A stretch of 64,000 bases of DNA from Buttiauxella selenatireducens. GTDB lineage: Bacteria; Pseudomonadota; Gammaproteobacteria; Enterobacterales; Enterobacteriaceae. The stretch is taken from assembly GCF_031432975.1 (NCBI RefSeq), contig NZ_CP133838.1:3906001-3970000 (forward strand). The letters are read 5' to 3'. Every line of letters starts with the position of its first letter. Positions within the stretch are counted from its first letter, which is position 1. Position numbers and translations under genes: made by a program. Shown in pieces: positions 43,744-51,837 of the stretch. The notes beneath the pieces are model-generated. The model was not told the origin of the DNA. It saw only the letters and a program-made list of their open reading frames with translations, and searched no databases.

Positions 43744-45263
43744 TGCTGTTTACCTTCTTTAAGATCGGTTGCTGCTGGCAGAGGAGCATCAAGCAACGGG
43801 ATCCAGTCATCCCGCTCACGTAAATGGGCGTCGGTTTCTTTGTCTACCAACGGACGCTGACGCCCTTTCTCCCAGCCACCACCCAGTGCTTTGTAGAGCG
43901 TAATCAGATCGCGCATCAGTGCGCCCCGGCTGTTCACCAGACGCTCCTGTTGATTGAACAACGCTCTTTGCGAATCCAGTACACGCTGGAAATCAGCCAT
44001 CCCCTCGCGATATTGCGTATTGGCAATATCCAGAGAACGGTTAGCCGCCTCCCCGGTTTGGGTCAGCAACTCGATTTCATCTTTGCCATTGGCGTAAGCG
44101 GTGGCCGCATCGTCGACTTCACGCGCGGCCTGGAACACGGCATCCCGATAGCGTTCATGCAGTTGCAGGAATCGAGCGTCTTGTACCAGCACCTGATTAC
44201 CGAGCCGCCCTTGATCGAGCAGATTCCAACTGAAGGTCGGCCCCGCAGCCCAGGATAACGAGTTGCTGCCGCCATTACGTCCGCTGATCCCGACGCTGCC
44301 GATAAGCGAAATTGAAGGATAGAGTTCGGCTTCTGCGACACCAATAAGCGCCGACTGAGCAGCCAGCTGGCGTTCGGCGACGCGCACATCAGGTCGACGA
44401 CGTAACAAGTCGGCGGGCAGTTCGGACACCAGAGACAAATTGCCTTGAGGAAGCTCGCCTGTATTCGTCGCCATTTCTGGCAGCGGCCCTGGTTTTCGCG
44501 CCAGCAGCACGCTCAACGCGTTCTGACTCTGGCGAAGACTGGTTTCAAGCTGAGGGATACTGGAGAGCGTCGACAAGTATTGGGTTTTCGCTTGTTGCAC
44601 ATCCAGTTCGGCACTGTTGCCGCTCAGGAACAGTTTCTCGGTAATCTCGAGGCTTCGCCGCTGAATTTTGGCGTTGCTGCGCGTGATGTCCAGGCGCGCT
44701 TCTAGCGTGCGGATACTCACATAAATCTGCGCCACCTGTGCAGCCATCAGCACTTGAATATCATCGTACTGAGCAAGCGTTGCGAAGTAACTCGCATCGG
44801 CCGATTCAACACCGCGCTGGAATTTGCCCCAAAAATCAATTTCCCAGCCCAGATTGAAGCCTGCTCCATAGTTGGTGCTTGAAATGTAACGGTTATCACG
44901 GCGCTGGCCGCCAGTAATCACCTCACCACTTCCGATGGTTGCCTGCGGGCCAAGTAAGCTCTCAGCAATCCCCAGTTGGGCGCGTGATTCCAACAGACGC
45001 AGCCCCGCAATTTTCACGTCAGGGTTTTTGCGTAAAGCTTCATTGATAAGCGCCGTCAGCGTTGGATCGTTGAGTTGGATCCACCACTGATCGTAGTTTT
45101 GCGAGGATGTCCGGGAAGAGATACCCTGGGTTGATGGCTGCCACTGGGTCATTTCCGGAACTTTTGGGGCCTTATAATCAGGCCCCAGAACAGTACATGC
45201 GGACAACACCAGGCAGGCGCCCCCTGTTAACAGGAAGCGCCCAAAAAAGCTGTCATTGAGCAT
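43740..45263 (-). CDS. Outer-membrane efflux lipoprotein (NodT/TolC-like)
   Basis: 507 aa from the ATG at 45263, which overlaps the AI-2E gene end by 11 bp; the longer frame is in the AI-2E gene and unlikely. Lipobox LSAC at about residue 22 after a short signal sequence, then VLGPDYKAP, the usual start of NodT-family factors, and two repeats of the outer-membrane efflux domain (RLLESRAQLGIAESLL and RRRPDVRVAERQLAAQ). Forms the outer-membrane exit duct for the HlyD/DUF2955 system. Confidence 0.92.
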   Translation of the reverse strand: MLNDSFFGRFLLTGGACLVLSACTVLGPDYKAPKVPEMTQWQPSTQGISSRTSSQNYDQWWIQLNDPTLTALINEALRKNPDVKIAGLRLLESRAQLGIAESLLGPQATIGSGEVITGGQRRDNRYISSTNYGAGFNLGWEIDFWGKFQRGVESADASYFATLAQYDDIQVLMAAQVAQIYVSIRTLEARLDITRSNAKIQRRSLEITEKLFLSGNSAELDVQQAKTQYLSTLSSIPQLETSLRQSQNALSVLLARKPGPLPEMATNTGELPQGNLSLVSELPADLLRRRPDVRVAERQLAAQSALIGVAEAELYPSISLIGSVGISGRNGGSNSLSWAAGPTFSWNLLDQGRLGNQVLVQDARFLQLHERYRDAVFQAAREVDDAATAYANGKDEIELLTQTGEAANRSLDIANTQYREGMADFQRVLDSQRALFNQQERLVNSRGALMRDLITLYKALGGGWEKGRQRPLVDKETDAHLRERDDWIPLLDAPLPAATDLKEGKQQ

Positions 45264-46368
45264 CTTTTCCGCTCGCCGCCAGGCCATCTGGACCCTGGTT
45301 GACCCAGGCCATGAAGATACGATAACCGATGGAAAGCAACGTCGCCCCGACGAACATACCCAGAATACCGCTGGCTGCCATACCGCCCAGAGCACCTAAC
45401 AGCACTACAGGCATCGGCGCATCTACACCGCGTCCCAGCAGCAAAGGTTTAAGCACGTTATCGGCCATACCCGCAATCAGCAGCAGCACGGTAAAGACGA
45501 CATTCATCACCATACCGTGATCGCCCGTCATCCACATGATGGCAATAGCCGGAGCCGTGACCAGGATAACCGGCACCTGAGCGATACCCAGAATCAGCGC
45601 CAGAACAAAGAAGATGCCCACAGCAGGAATGCCCGCTACGGCCATGACAATACCCGCCAACAGTGCCTGAATGAAGGCGACCCCGATAACCCCCATCGCA
45701 ACGGCACGAATGGTGCCGGTACACAGTTTGGTCAACGCCAGGCCTCTTTGTGTATCGGTGATGCGTATGGCGATGCGATCGGCGCTCAGTGCACCTGCCG
45801 CTCCCCAGGCCATCATGATCCCGGCCACGATGAAGGAGAAGACAAAACCGAGCAATCCACCGCCCATACTCGCCAGCACGCCAACGACCTGTTTAGCGAT
45901 GTCCCCCAGCTGTGGGCGATAGCTGCTGATAAGACCGGGTAAATCAGTCGAAGCCTTGAGCCACAAAACGTACACTTTCCCGCCCACTACCGGAATCGAG
46001 GCGATGTGAGCAGAAGGTGCCGGGATAACCAGGCTATCGCTGCTGACCCTTTCCACAAGGTGGCTTACGCTATCACCCAGTGAAGAGAGCATGGCGATAG
46101 TTGGCAACACGATTAATACGATGCCGAGCAGCACCAGTACCGTGGCAGCCAAACCTTGTTTGCCTCCCATTCGAGATGCAAAACGCTGATGCAAAGGATA
46201 CAAAGTGACCGCCAAAATAAGCGCCCACAGCAACATATTCATGAAAGGTGAAAGGACGGTAAAACAGAAAGACCCTAGTCCCAGGATAAGAACAAGCTTG
46301 ATGAACATATCCAGAAATCTGGCAACCAGTCTTTTCTCGACGACGGTGGATAGTTCGTTATTTTCCAT
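45253..46368 (-). CDS. AI-2E family transporter
   Basis: 371 aa, about eight hydrophobic segments, with the family block GIPAVGIFFVLALILGIAQV and the C-terminal DNVLKPLLLGRG and ALGGM motifs. AI-2E proteins include TqsA (autoinducer-2 export) and sodium/proton antiporters; the substrate cannot be told. First gene of the operon ending in the potassium-channel-like gene. No strong ribosome-binding site is seen before the ATG. Confidence 0.85.
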   Translation of the reverse strand: MENNELSTVVEKRLVARFLDMFIKLVLILGLGSFCFTVLSPFMNMLLWALILAVTLYPLHQRFASRMGGKQGLAATVLVLLGIVLIVLPTIAMLSSLGDSVSHLVERVSSDSLVIPAPSAHIASIPVVGGKVYVLWLKASTDLPGLISSYRPQLGDIAKQVVGVLASMGGGLLGFVFSFIVAGIMMAWGAAGALSADRIAIRITDTQRGLALTKLCTGTIRAVAMGVIGVAFIQALLAGIVMAVAGIPAVGIFFVLALILGIAQVPVILVTAPAIAIMWMTGDHGMVMNVVFTVLLLIAGMADNVLKPLLLGRGVDAPMPVVLLGALGGMAASGILGMFVGATLLSIGYRIFMAWVNQGPDGLAASGKDAQ

Positions 46369-47299
46369 GATGAGGTTATTCCAAATTTAATAGTGACCAC
46401 GTAGTTATCCTGACCTGGCACAATAAAGGCAGGCCAGCGGATAGCTGGTATTGCATTAAAATAGGCGAGCGATTATTTCAGTGATAGGAATGAACTCAAT
46501 ACTCATTGAATTCATTCCACTATTTCCATGATAGAACAAACAGGCACACTTGCAAAGAATGGGCAGTACGGAAGGAATGAATAGTTTAATACCTAAAAAC
46601 AAACACAAAAAACCATTCAATATAATCGTGATTTTGTTTTTACATAGTATTTATAACTACATTAAAGGTGATTAATCAGAATTAAAATCTACAAACAGCT
46701 ATTTTTTATTAGCATGTGTTATGTAAGCAGTTGTAATGCTTTCGAACCGGAGGAAATACCACTAAATAATGAGAGAGATAGCATTTACAGCCCAGCACAC
46801 GCCTGCGTTATATGCTTTACCACCCCTGATGACTTCGCTCTATGGGAATAGAAAAGTGGTCAACTCATACAAAGCCAAACGATAGAAACACTTACGTTAT
46901 TCCGTTAGCACGGTAATTAAAAATCACCACTGAAGTGTAAAAAAATACAATGCATTTCTTATTTTTAAATAAACATTAATTATCTGGAATAAAATTAATT
47001 TATTACTCGGGCTTCACGTCCGGCAATGACAATAAAAACGGTCAAACTGATTTATTCTTGATGAAGGATGTCCCTCACGCAAATCCACCCTACAACAGTT
47101 TTCCTTTGGCGGGTTAGCGTCCCGCTCACAAAGTCATTAGAAACTAGCTTGTCGACGCTTAACGACTTAAACGGCATTGAGAAATGTCTATTCGTTTATT
47201 TTTAAACAATAAAAAACTGGCAAAACTCAAAAACTGGACCATAGTCAATAGCGTAGGGATCGCATTGTATTTTCCACAACCAATAAAATGAGGTTTGTC
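46369..47299. other. Long A+T-rich intergenic region
   Basis: Over 900 bp between the divergent efflux operon and the bhsA-like gene. It must hold both promoters. I found no convincing gene, tRNA or strong hairpin; its length and A+T content make a small RNA or unseen short ORF possible, but nothing specific supports one. Confidence 0.45.
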
Positions 47300-47578
47300 A
47301 TGAAAATAGCGCAAGTCATTATTGCAACATTTGCTTTGGGCGCGGTGTCTTTTGGCGCCATCTCAGCTGAGTTGCTGACGAAGGAAGCGTATAACAGCCA
47401 TAAAGATGAGTATGTGAAAATCGGCACTATCACCACCAGCGGTGAAACGGCACCGAGTGATGCCAAAGCTGAGCTATCCAAAAAAGCTGATGAGTTGGGT
47501 GGCAAGTTTTACGTTGTGACGTCTGCTGATACCGAGAATAAAATTCACGGCACAGCCGATGTATACAACAAGAAGTAA
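47300..47578 (+). CDS. YhcN/BhsA-like DUF1471 periplasmic stress protein
   Basis: 92 aa from the ATG at 47300 (GAGG 6 bp before; another ATG 12 bp upstream is less likely). Signal peptide FALGAVSFGAISA, then the DUF1471 core IGTITTSGETAPSDAK, LSKKADELGGKFYVVTS and NKIHGTADVYNKK, the layout of YhcN, BhsA and McbA. These small periplasmic proteins change surface properties under stress such as copper, acid or peroxide. Monocistronic with its own terminator. Confidence 0.9.
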   Translation: MKIAQVIIATFALGAVSFGAISAELLTKEAYNSHKDEYVKIGTITTSGETAPSDAKAELSKKADELGGKFYVVTSADTENKIHGTADVYNKK

Positions 47579-47600
47579 GCGCCGAACTGATTAACTGAAA

Positions 47601-47636
47601 ATGGGCAACTTATGCGTTGCCCATTAGTCTGTTTTC
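47601..47636 (+). terminator. Terminator after the DUF1471 gene
   Basis: ATGGGCAAC pairs with GTTGCCCAT around a 6-base loop and is followed by a T-rich stretch ending in GTTTT. Confidence 0.85.
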
Positions 47637-47669
47637 CCGTCCCCCCCATAGCAGACCACCTTCCCTACC

Positions 47670-47795
47670 TATACCCAAAATAATTCGAGTTGCTTGAAGG
47701 CGGCAAAGCAGTGAATCCCCAAGAGCTTACTTGAGTAAGTGACTGGGGTGAGCGGGTGCAGCCAACGCATAAGCAACTTGAAGTATGCGGGTATA
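47670..47795. repeat. Full-length ERIC (IRU) element before the Trk-type gene
   Basis: 126 bp from TATACCC to GGGTATA with the ERIC core (GTGAATCCCCAAGAGCTTAC and GTAAGTGACTGGGG). It lies 70 bp before the start of the Trk-type gene and extends the apparent open frame upstream; the gene's real start must be downstream of it. Confidence 0.93.
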
Positions 47796-47864
47796 AATGC
47801 CTTATACTTTGCCATCCGCACTCGATTGAAATACCTGAACAACACAGGTATCTGGGTTTATCTG

Positions 47865-49325
47865 ATGTATATATCAACCCGTTTTAGAATCGTGATTCAC
47901 CTCTGCGCTTTTTTAGTGGTGCTCTACAGCCTGACCATGATCCCTCCCATGGTGCTGGCATTAATTGAGAAAGATCGCAGCCTGTTTGGTTTTTTTTATA
48001 CGTTTATCATCACCTTTTCCCTTGGCGGGATAGGCTGGGCTGTTACCGGGCGCACAAACATTCAGCTTGAAACGCGCGATGGATTTATCATCATCGTCTT
48101 GTTTTGGCTGCTCTTTTCGCTTATCAGTGCGATGCCGCTCTGGCTTGATGATAGCTACAATGTGTCACTTGCCGATGCCATATTTGAAGGCGTTTCGGGC
48201 ATTACGACCACCGGAGCCTCGGTTTTTAACGACGTCTCGGGCCTGCCAAAATCGATTCTCTATTACCGCGCACAGCTTAATTTTGTTGGCGGGTTAGGCG
48301 TTATCGTACTGGCCGTCGCGGTGCTCCCTCTGCTGGGCATTGGGGGGATGAAACTGTATCAATCTGAAATGCCGGGGCCATTTAAAGAAGAACGCCTCAC
48401 CCCACGCCTTGCCGATACCGCGAAAAGCCTGTGGCTGACTTACTTGCTACTGGGTGCCGCCTGTACGCTTGCGTTCTGGCTGGCGGGCATGCCTTTCTTT
48501 GATTCGATTTGCCACGGCCTTTCTACCGTTTCACTTGGCGGGTTTTCGACCCGTACAGAGAGCATTGGCTTTTACGACAGCTACGCGATTGAACTGGTGG
48601 CGGGAGGGTTTTCGTTACTCTCGGCGATCAACTTCACGCTCTATTTTGTGGCTCTGTCACGCCGCAGTTTTAAACCGTTCCTCAAGAGTGCAGAACTGCG
48701 ATTCTTCCTGTTGGTCGCAAGCATAGTCATTCTGATTATCACCCTCGAAGTCTGGCGCGCAGGAATGTACTCCCTGCCCGCGTCGTTTGTGCACGCCTTT
48801 TTCCTCACCAGTTCGATGATCACCGACAATGGCCTGGCGACGGCTGATTACGCCTCCTGGCCGGTACACACCATCGTTTTGCTGTTATCGGCCAGTTTTT
48901 TTGGCGGCTGCGTGGGGTCAACCTGCGGGGGTATTAAAGCGCTCCGTTTCCTGGTGTTATTTAAGCAAAGCCGCCATGAAGTGCATCAACTGGCGCATCC
49001 GCGCGCCATTATGAGTATTCGTGTTGGCAACTCGCCGGTTAACGACCGGGTATTGCGCTCGGTGTGGAGCTTCTTCTTCCTCTACGTCGTTTGCACCTGC
49101 TTTTTTATCTGGATGCTCAATCTACAGGGATATGACCTCTTAACCTCTTTCGCCACCGTCGCGGCATGTATCAACAATATGGGGCTGGGATTTGGGGAAA
49201 CGGCCGCAGGATTTGGCACGCTGAGCGATAGCGCAAAATACTTGATGTGCGCAGCCATGCTATTGGGGCGACTGGAGATTTATCCGGTGTTGATTCTGTT
49301 ATCAAGAACGTTCTGGCGCAGTTAA
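47865..49325 (+). CDS. TrkH/TrkG-type potassium uptake protein
   Basis: 486 aa from the ATG at 47865, aligned with TrkH/TrkG (483-485 aa); upstream extension would run into the ERIC repeat. Superfamily of K+ transporters with four pore loops: GITTTGASVF (loop 1), SLGGFST (loop 2), loop 3 TDNGLATADYA (TrkH has TTAGFTTDS) and loop 4 NNMGLGFG (TrkH has NNLGPGLG). The key Gly of each filter is kept, but loops 3 and 4 differ from TrkH, so ion selectivity could be shifted. Interacts in the family with TrkA, absent here. Ribosome-binding site weak. Confidence 0.85.
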   Translation: MYISTRFRIVIHLCAFLVVLYSLTMIPPMVLALIEKDRSLFGFFYTFIITFSLGGIGWAVTGRTNIQLETRDGFIIIVLFWLLFSLISAMPLWLDDSYNVSLADAIFEGVSGITTTGASVFNDVSGLPKSILYYRAQLNFVGGLGVIVLAVAVLPLLGIGGMKLYQSEMPGPFKEERLTPRLADTAKSLWLTYLLLGAACTLAFWLAGMPFFDSICHGLSTVSLGGFSTRTESIGFYDSYAIELVAGGFSLLSAINFTLYFVALSRRSFKPFLKSAELRFFLLVASIVILIITLEVWRAGMYSLPASFVHAFFLTSSMITDNGLATADYASWPVHTIVLLLSASFFGGCVGSTCGGIKALRFLVLFKQSRHEVHQLAHPRAIMSIRVGNSPVNDRVLRSVWSFFFLYVVCTCFFIWMLNLQGYDLLTSFATVAACINNMGLGFGETAAGFGTLSDSAKYLMCAAMLLGRLEIYPVLILLSRTFWRS

Positions 49326-49338
49326 CTGCCTGACGATA

Positions 49339-49364
49339 ATCCTGCCCTTTTTACCGGGCAGGAT
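49339..49364. terminator. Bidirectional terminator between the Trk-type gene and yahJ
   Basis: ATCCTGCCC pairs with GGGCAGGAT around an 8-base loop between two converging genes. Confidence 0.8.
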
Positions 49365-49372
49365 ACTTCCCT

Positions 49373-50761
49373 TTACACGCTAAGTTCACCCCAAACCAAA
49401 TTGCCTTTATGGAAGGTGGCAGTGCGTGGCGAGATACGCGCGACGGCTTCGGCAGAACACGAAGCGTCCACCAGCACAAAGCTCGCTTCATCTTGCGCTT
49501 TTGGCCACACGCGTTCGCCTTTGTCGTTAAGCGGCAGCACATTGCCGGTGGCAATCGCCAGCGATCGGGAAAGATTCTCTTCACTCACGCGCATATAAAG
49601 CTGCGCATACAGGTTAGCTTTCTCCAGCATGTCGCCCAAACCATACGGCGACCAGTGGTCGATAACGCTGTCGGTGCCGGTCATCACAAACACACCCTTT
49701 TCTTGCAACTGCTTGAGCGGCATGTGCATTGTGCCAATCGGCACCGTCGATGCGATGGTGATGTGTTGCGCGGCCATACGCGTAGCAATAGCGTCCACTT
49801 CTTTTTCGTTCATCATTGCCAGTGCAAAAGCGTGGCTGATGGTCAGCTTGCCCTTCAGCTCCGGGGTTTTCTCAACGGTTTCAACCATATAATTCACCGC
49901 CGCGATGCCCGCAGGGCTGGTTTCATGCAGGTGAATATCCACGCCTTTTTTGTAGTCGATAGCAATCTGGAACATCGTATCTAACGATTTTTCCATCGCG
50001 CCGTCGACGTTAGTCGGGTCAAGCCCGCCGACGTAGTGAGCGCCCGCTTGCATCGCGTCACGCATCAACGCCACCGAGTTTGAATGCAGCAAACCATGTT
50101 GTGGGAACGCCACAATTTCACAGCTAAAACCGGCTTTGCGGCGTTCTAACACGGCTTGCAGGTTTTCCAGATTTTTCAGCCCGGAAACCGGCTCAACGTT
50201 GCAATGGCTGCGGGCAATGGTTGAGCCTTTCGACTGAATCAAATCAATCAGTTTTTCTGCACGTTCCTGGGTGACCGGTTGCAGTTCCGGTAACAGTTTT
50301 TGCTCAAGGGCAATCATATCCAGGATGGTGGTGCCTGCCGGACGCGAATGCACACGCCACGGCCCACCGTAAAACGTTTTATCCAGATGGATGTGCATGT
50401 CACGCATCGCGGGGAGCAGCAGTTTGCCCGACGCGTCATAGTGCGGCAGCGTGGCGTCTGGATGCTGTTTATTTGCGAGCAATGCCGCAATAACGCCGTC
50501 TTTAATTTCGAGCGTTTTCAGTTCGGTTTCCGTTCCCACGACATTCTGCCCGTCGCGCACAAACCCTGCTTCCAGCAGAACGTTGTCGAGGTAATAATGC
50601 GATTCTTTAATGGCACTCATGCGGTTATCGGTCTCACAAACGGTGGCTGCGGGTTTTGCAGCATACGCCATTGAACCGGTGGCACCAAAAAGTGCGCAGG
50701 CCGCAGCCACTTTTGTCCCACCGCTTAAAAACTCGCGACGGCTTTTTTCTGCATTATTCAT
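49373..50761 (-). CDS. yahJ: YahJ, Tat-exported amidohydrolase (cytosine-deaminase-like)
   Basis: 462 aa; matches E. coli YahJ (460 aa). N-terminal twin-arginine signal SRREFLSGG (residues 7-15) with the following hydrophobic stretch to AYAA, so it is probably periplasmic. Metal ligands of the amidohydrolase superfamily: H123-x-H125 (DMHIHLD), H277-x-H279 (DIHLHE), H310 (ISHAF) and D364 (TGTDS), close to CodA. It hydrolyses a C-N bond, in a ring or an amino group, of an unknown substrate. Last gene of the yah operon; follows yahI by 15 bp. Confidence 0.93.
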   Translation of the reverse strand: MNNAEKSRREFLSGGTKVAAACALFGATGSMAYAAKPAATVCETDNRMSAIKESHYYLDNVLLEAGFVRDGQNVVGTETELKTLEIKDGVIAALLANKQHPDATLPHYDASGKLLLPAMRDMHIHLDKTFYGGPWRVHSRPAGTTILDMIALEQKLLPELQPVTQERAEKLIDLIQSKGSTIARSHCNVEPVSGLKNLENLQAVLERRKAGFSCEIVAFPQHGLLHSNSVALMRDAMQAGAHYVGGLDPTNVDGAMEKSLDTMFQIAIDYKKGVDIHLHETSPAGIAAVNYMVETVEKTPELKGKLTISHAFALAMMNEKEVDAIATRMAAQHITIASTVPIGTMHMPLKQLQEKGVFVMTGTDSVIDHWSPYGLGDMLEKANLYAQLYMRVSEENLSRSLAIATGNVLPLNDKGERVWPKAQDEASFVLVDASCSAEAVARISPRTATFHKGNLVWGELSV

Positions 50762-50776
50762 CGATTTCTCCCGCTA

Positions 50777-51727
50777 TTAAGCATTAACGATATGAGTCCC
50801 GGTTTCGCCACGCAGTGCGGCGGGTAATTTTTCCGGTGTAGTGATAATGACGCGCTTGCCGCCATTACGCAGGAACGCAAGGCTGGCAGTGATTTTCGGC
50901 AGCATGCTTCCCGGCGGGAAATGCCCCTGCGCGCTAAATTGTGCCATTTGCTCGACCGTCACTTCGTCGAGGGCTCGCTGTTCTGGCTTGCCAAAGTGAA
51001 TACACACTTTCTCAACGCCGGTGGTGATAACCAAAATGTCCGCCTTCACTTCGCGGGCCAGCAGCGCGGTCGAGAGATCTTTATCGATAACCGCATCCAC
51101 GCTCTGGTAATCGCCCTCCGTGGTGCGAATCACGGGAATACCTCCGCCGCCCGCGCCAATCACCACAAAACCTTGTTTGATAAGCGCACCAATGGCATCG
51201 GCTTCAACGATGCGTTGAGGTTCCGGTGAAGCCACCACCCGGCGGTATCCGCGCCCGGAGTCTTCGACAAACTGCCAGTCAGGGTGCACGGCTTTCAGCG
51301 CGTCACACTGCTGTTCGCTAAAGAACGCGCCAATCGGTTTAGTGGGATGGGCAAAGTTCGGATCGTTGGGGTCCACTTCCACTTGCGTAATCACGGTGAC
51401 CGCTTTTTTATCGCCCTGTTTTCCCAGGCGATTATTGAGCGCTTGTTGAATCAAATAACCGATGCCACCCTGGGTATCCGCCACGCAGTTTGCCAGCGGT
51501 GTGAGCGGCAGCCCTTCTTTTTCGTGGGCGATTTCCGCACGACGCAAATCCAGCCCTACTTGCGGGCCATTGCCGTGTGTCAGCACGATGTCGTAATCCG
51601 ATGAGAGCATTTCCAGCACTGTCTGAGCGACTTCTTTTACTGCGATTTGTTGATGTTCAACCGACTGGCTGGCGTTGTCTTTGATGATGCTATTGCCACC
51701 GATGGCGACGACGACGAGTTGTTTCAT
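50777..51727 (-). CDS. yahI: YahI, carbamate kinase family protein
   Basis: 316 aa, the same length as E. coli YahI. Carbamate kinase features: VVAIGGNSIIKDNASQS at the start, LTHGNGPQVGL, GAGGGGIPVIR and DKDLSTALLA, GSMLPKI near the end. The family makes ATP from carbamoyl phosphate and ADP, giving ammonia and CO2. In the operon it would use carbamoyl phosphate made by the YahE/F/G-type transcarbamoylase. Upstream of it, before the permease, lies the inverted repeat at 51752-51831. Confidence 0.93.
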   Translation of the reverse strand: MKQLVVVAIGGNSIIKDNASQSVEHQQIAVKEVAQTVLEMLSSDYDIVLTHGNGPQVGLDLRRAEIAHEKEGLPLTPLANCVADTQGGIGYLIQQALNNRLGKQGDKKAVTVITQVEVDPNDPNFAHPTKPIGAFFSEQQCDALKAVHPDWQFVEDSGRGYRRVVASPEPQRIVEADAIGALIKQGFVVIGAGGGGIPVIRTTEGDYQSVDAVIDKDLSTALLAREVKADILVITTGVEKVCIHFGKPEQRALDEVTVEQMAQFSAQGHFPPGSMLPKITASLAFLRNGGKRVIITTPEKLPAALRGETGTHIVNA

Positions 51728-51751
51728 GTGTTTTCCTTGTAGGGTTGGTCG

Positions 51752-51831
51752 CCCTCACCCCGGCCCTCTCCCCCAGGAGAGGGGGAAACCTGGACAATCC
51801 CCTCTCCCTGGGGAGAGGGTTAGGGTGAGGG
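51752..51831. repeat. Palindromic repeat (REP/BIME-like) within the yah operon
   Basis: Nested inverted repeats: CCCTCACCC at the left pairs with GGGTGAGGG at the right, and CCCTCTCCC pairs with GGGAGAGGG inside. It fills the gap between the permease gene and yahI. Intergenic G+C-rich palindromes of this kind occur repeatedly in enterobacterial genomes and stabilise or separate parts of an mRNA. Confidence 0.8.
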
Positions 51832-51837
51832 GAAAAT

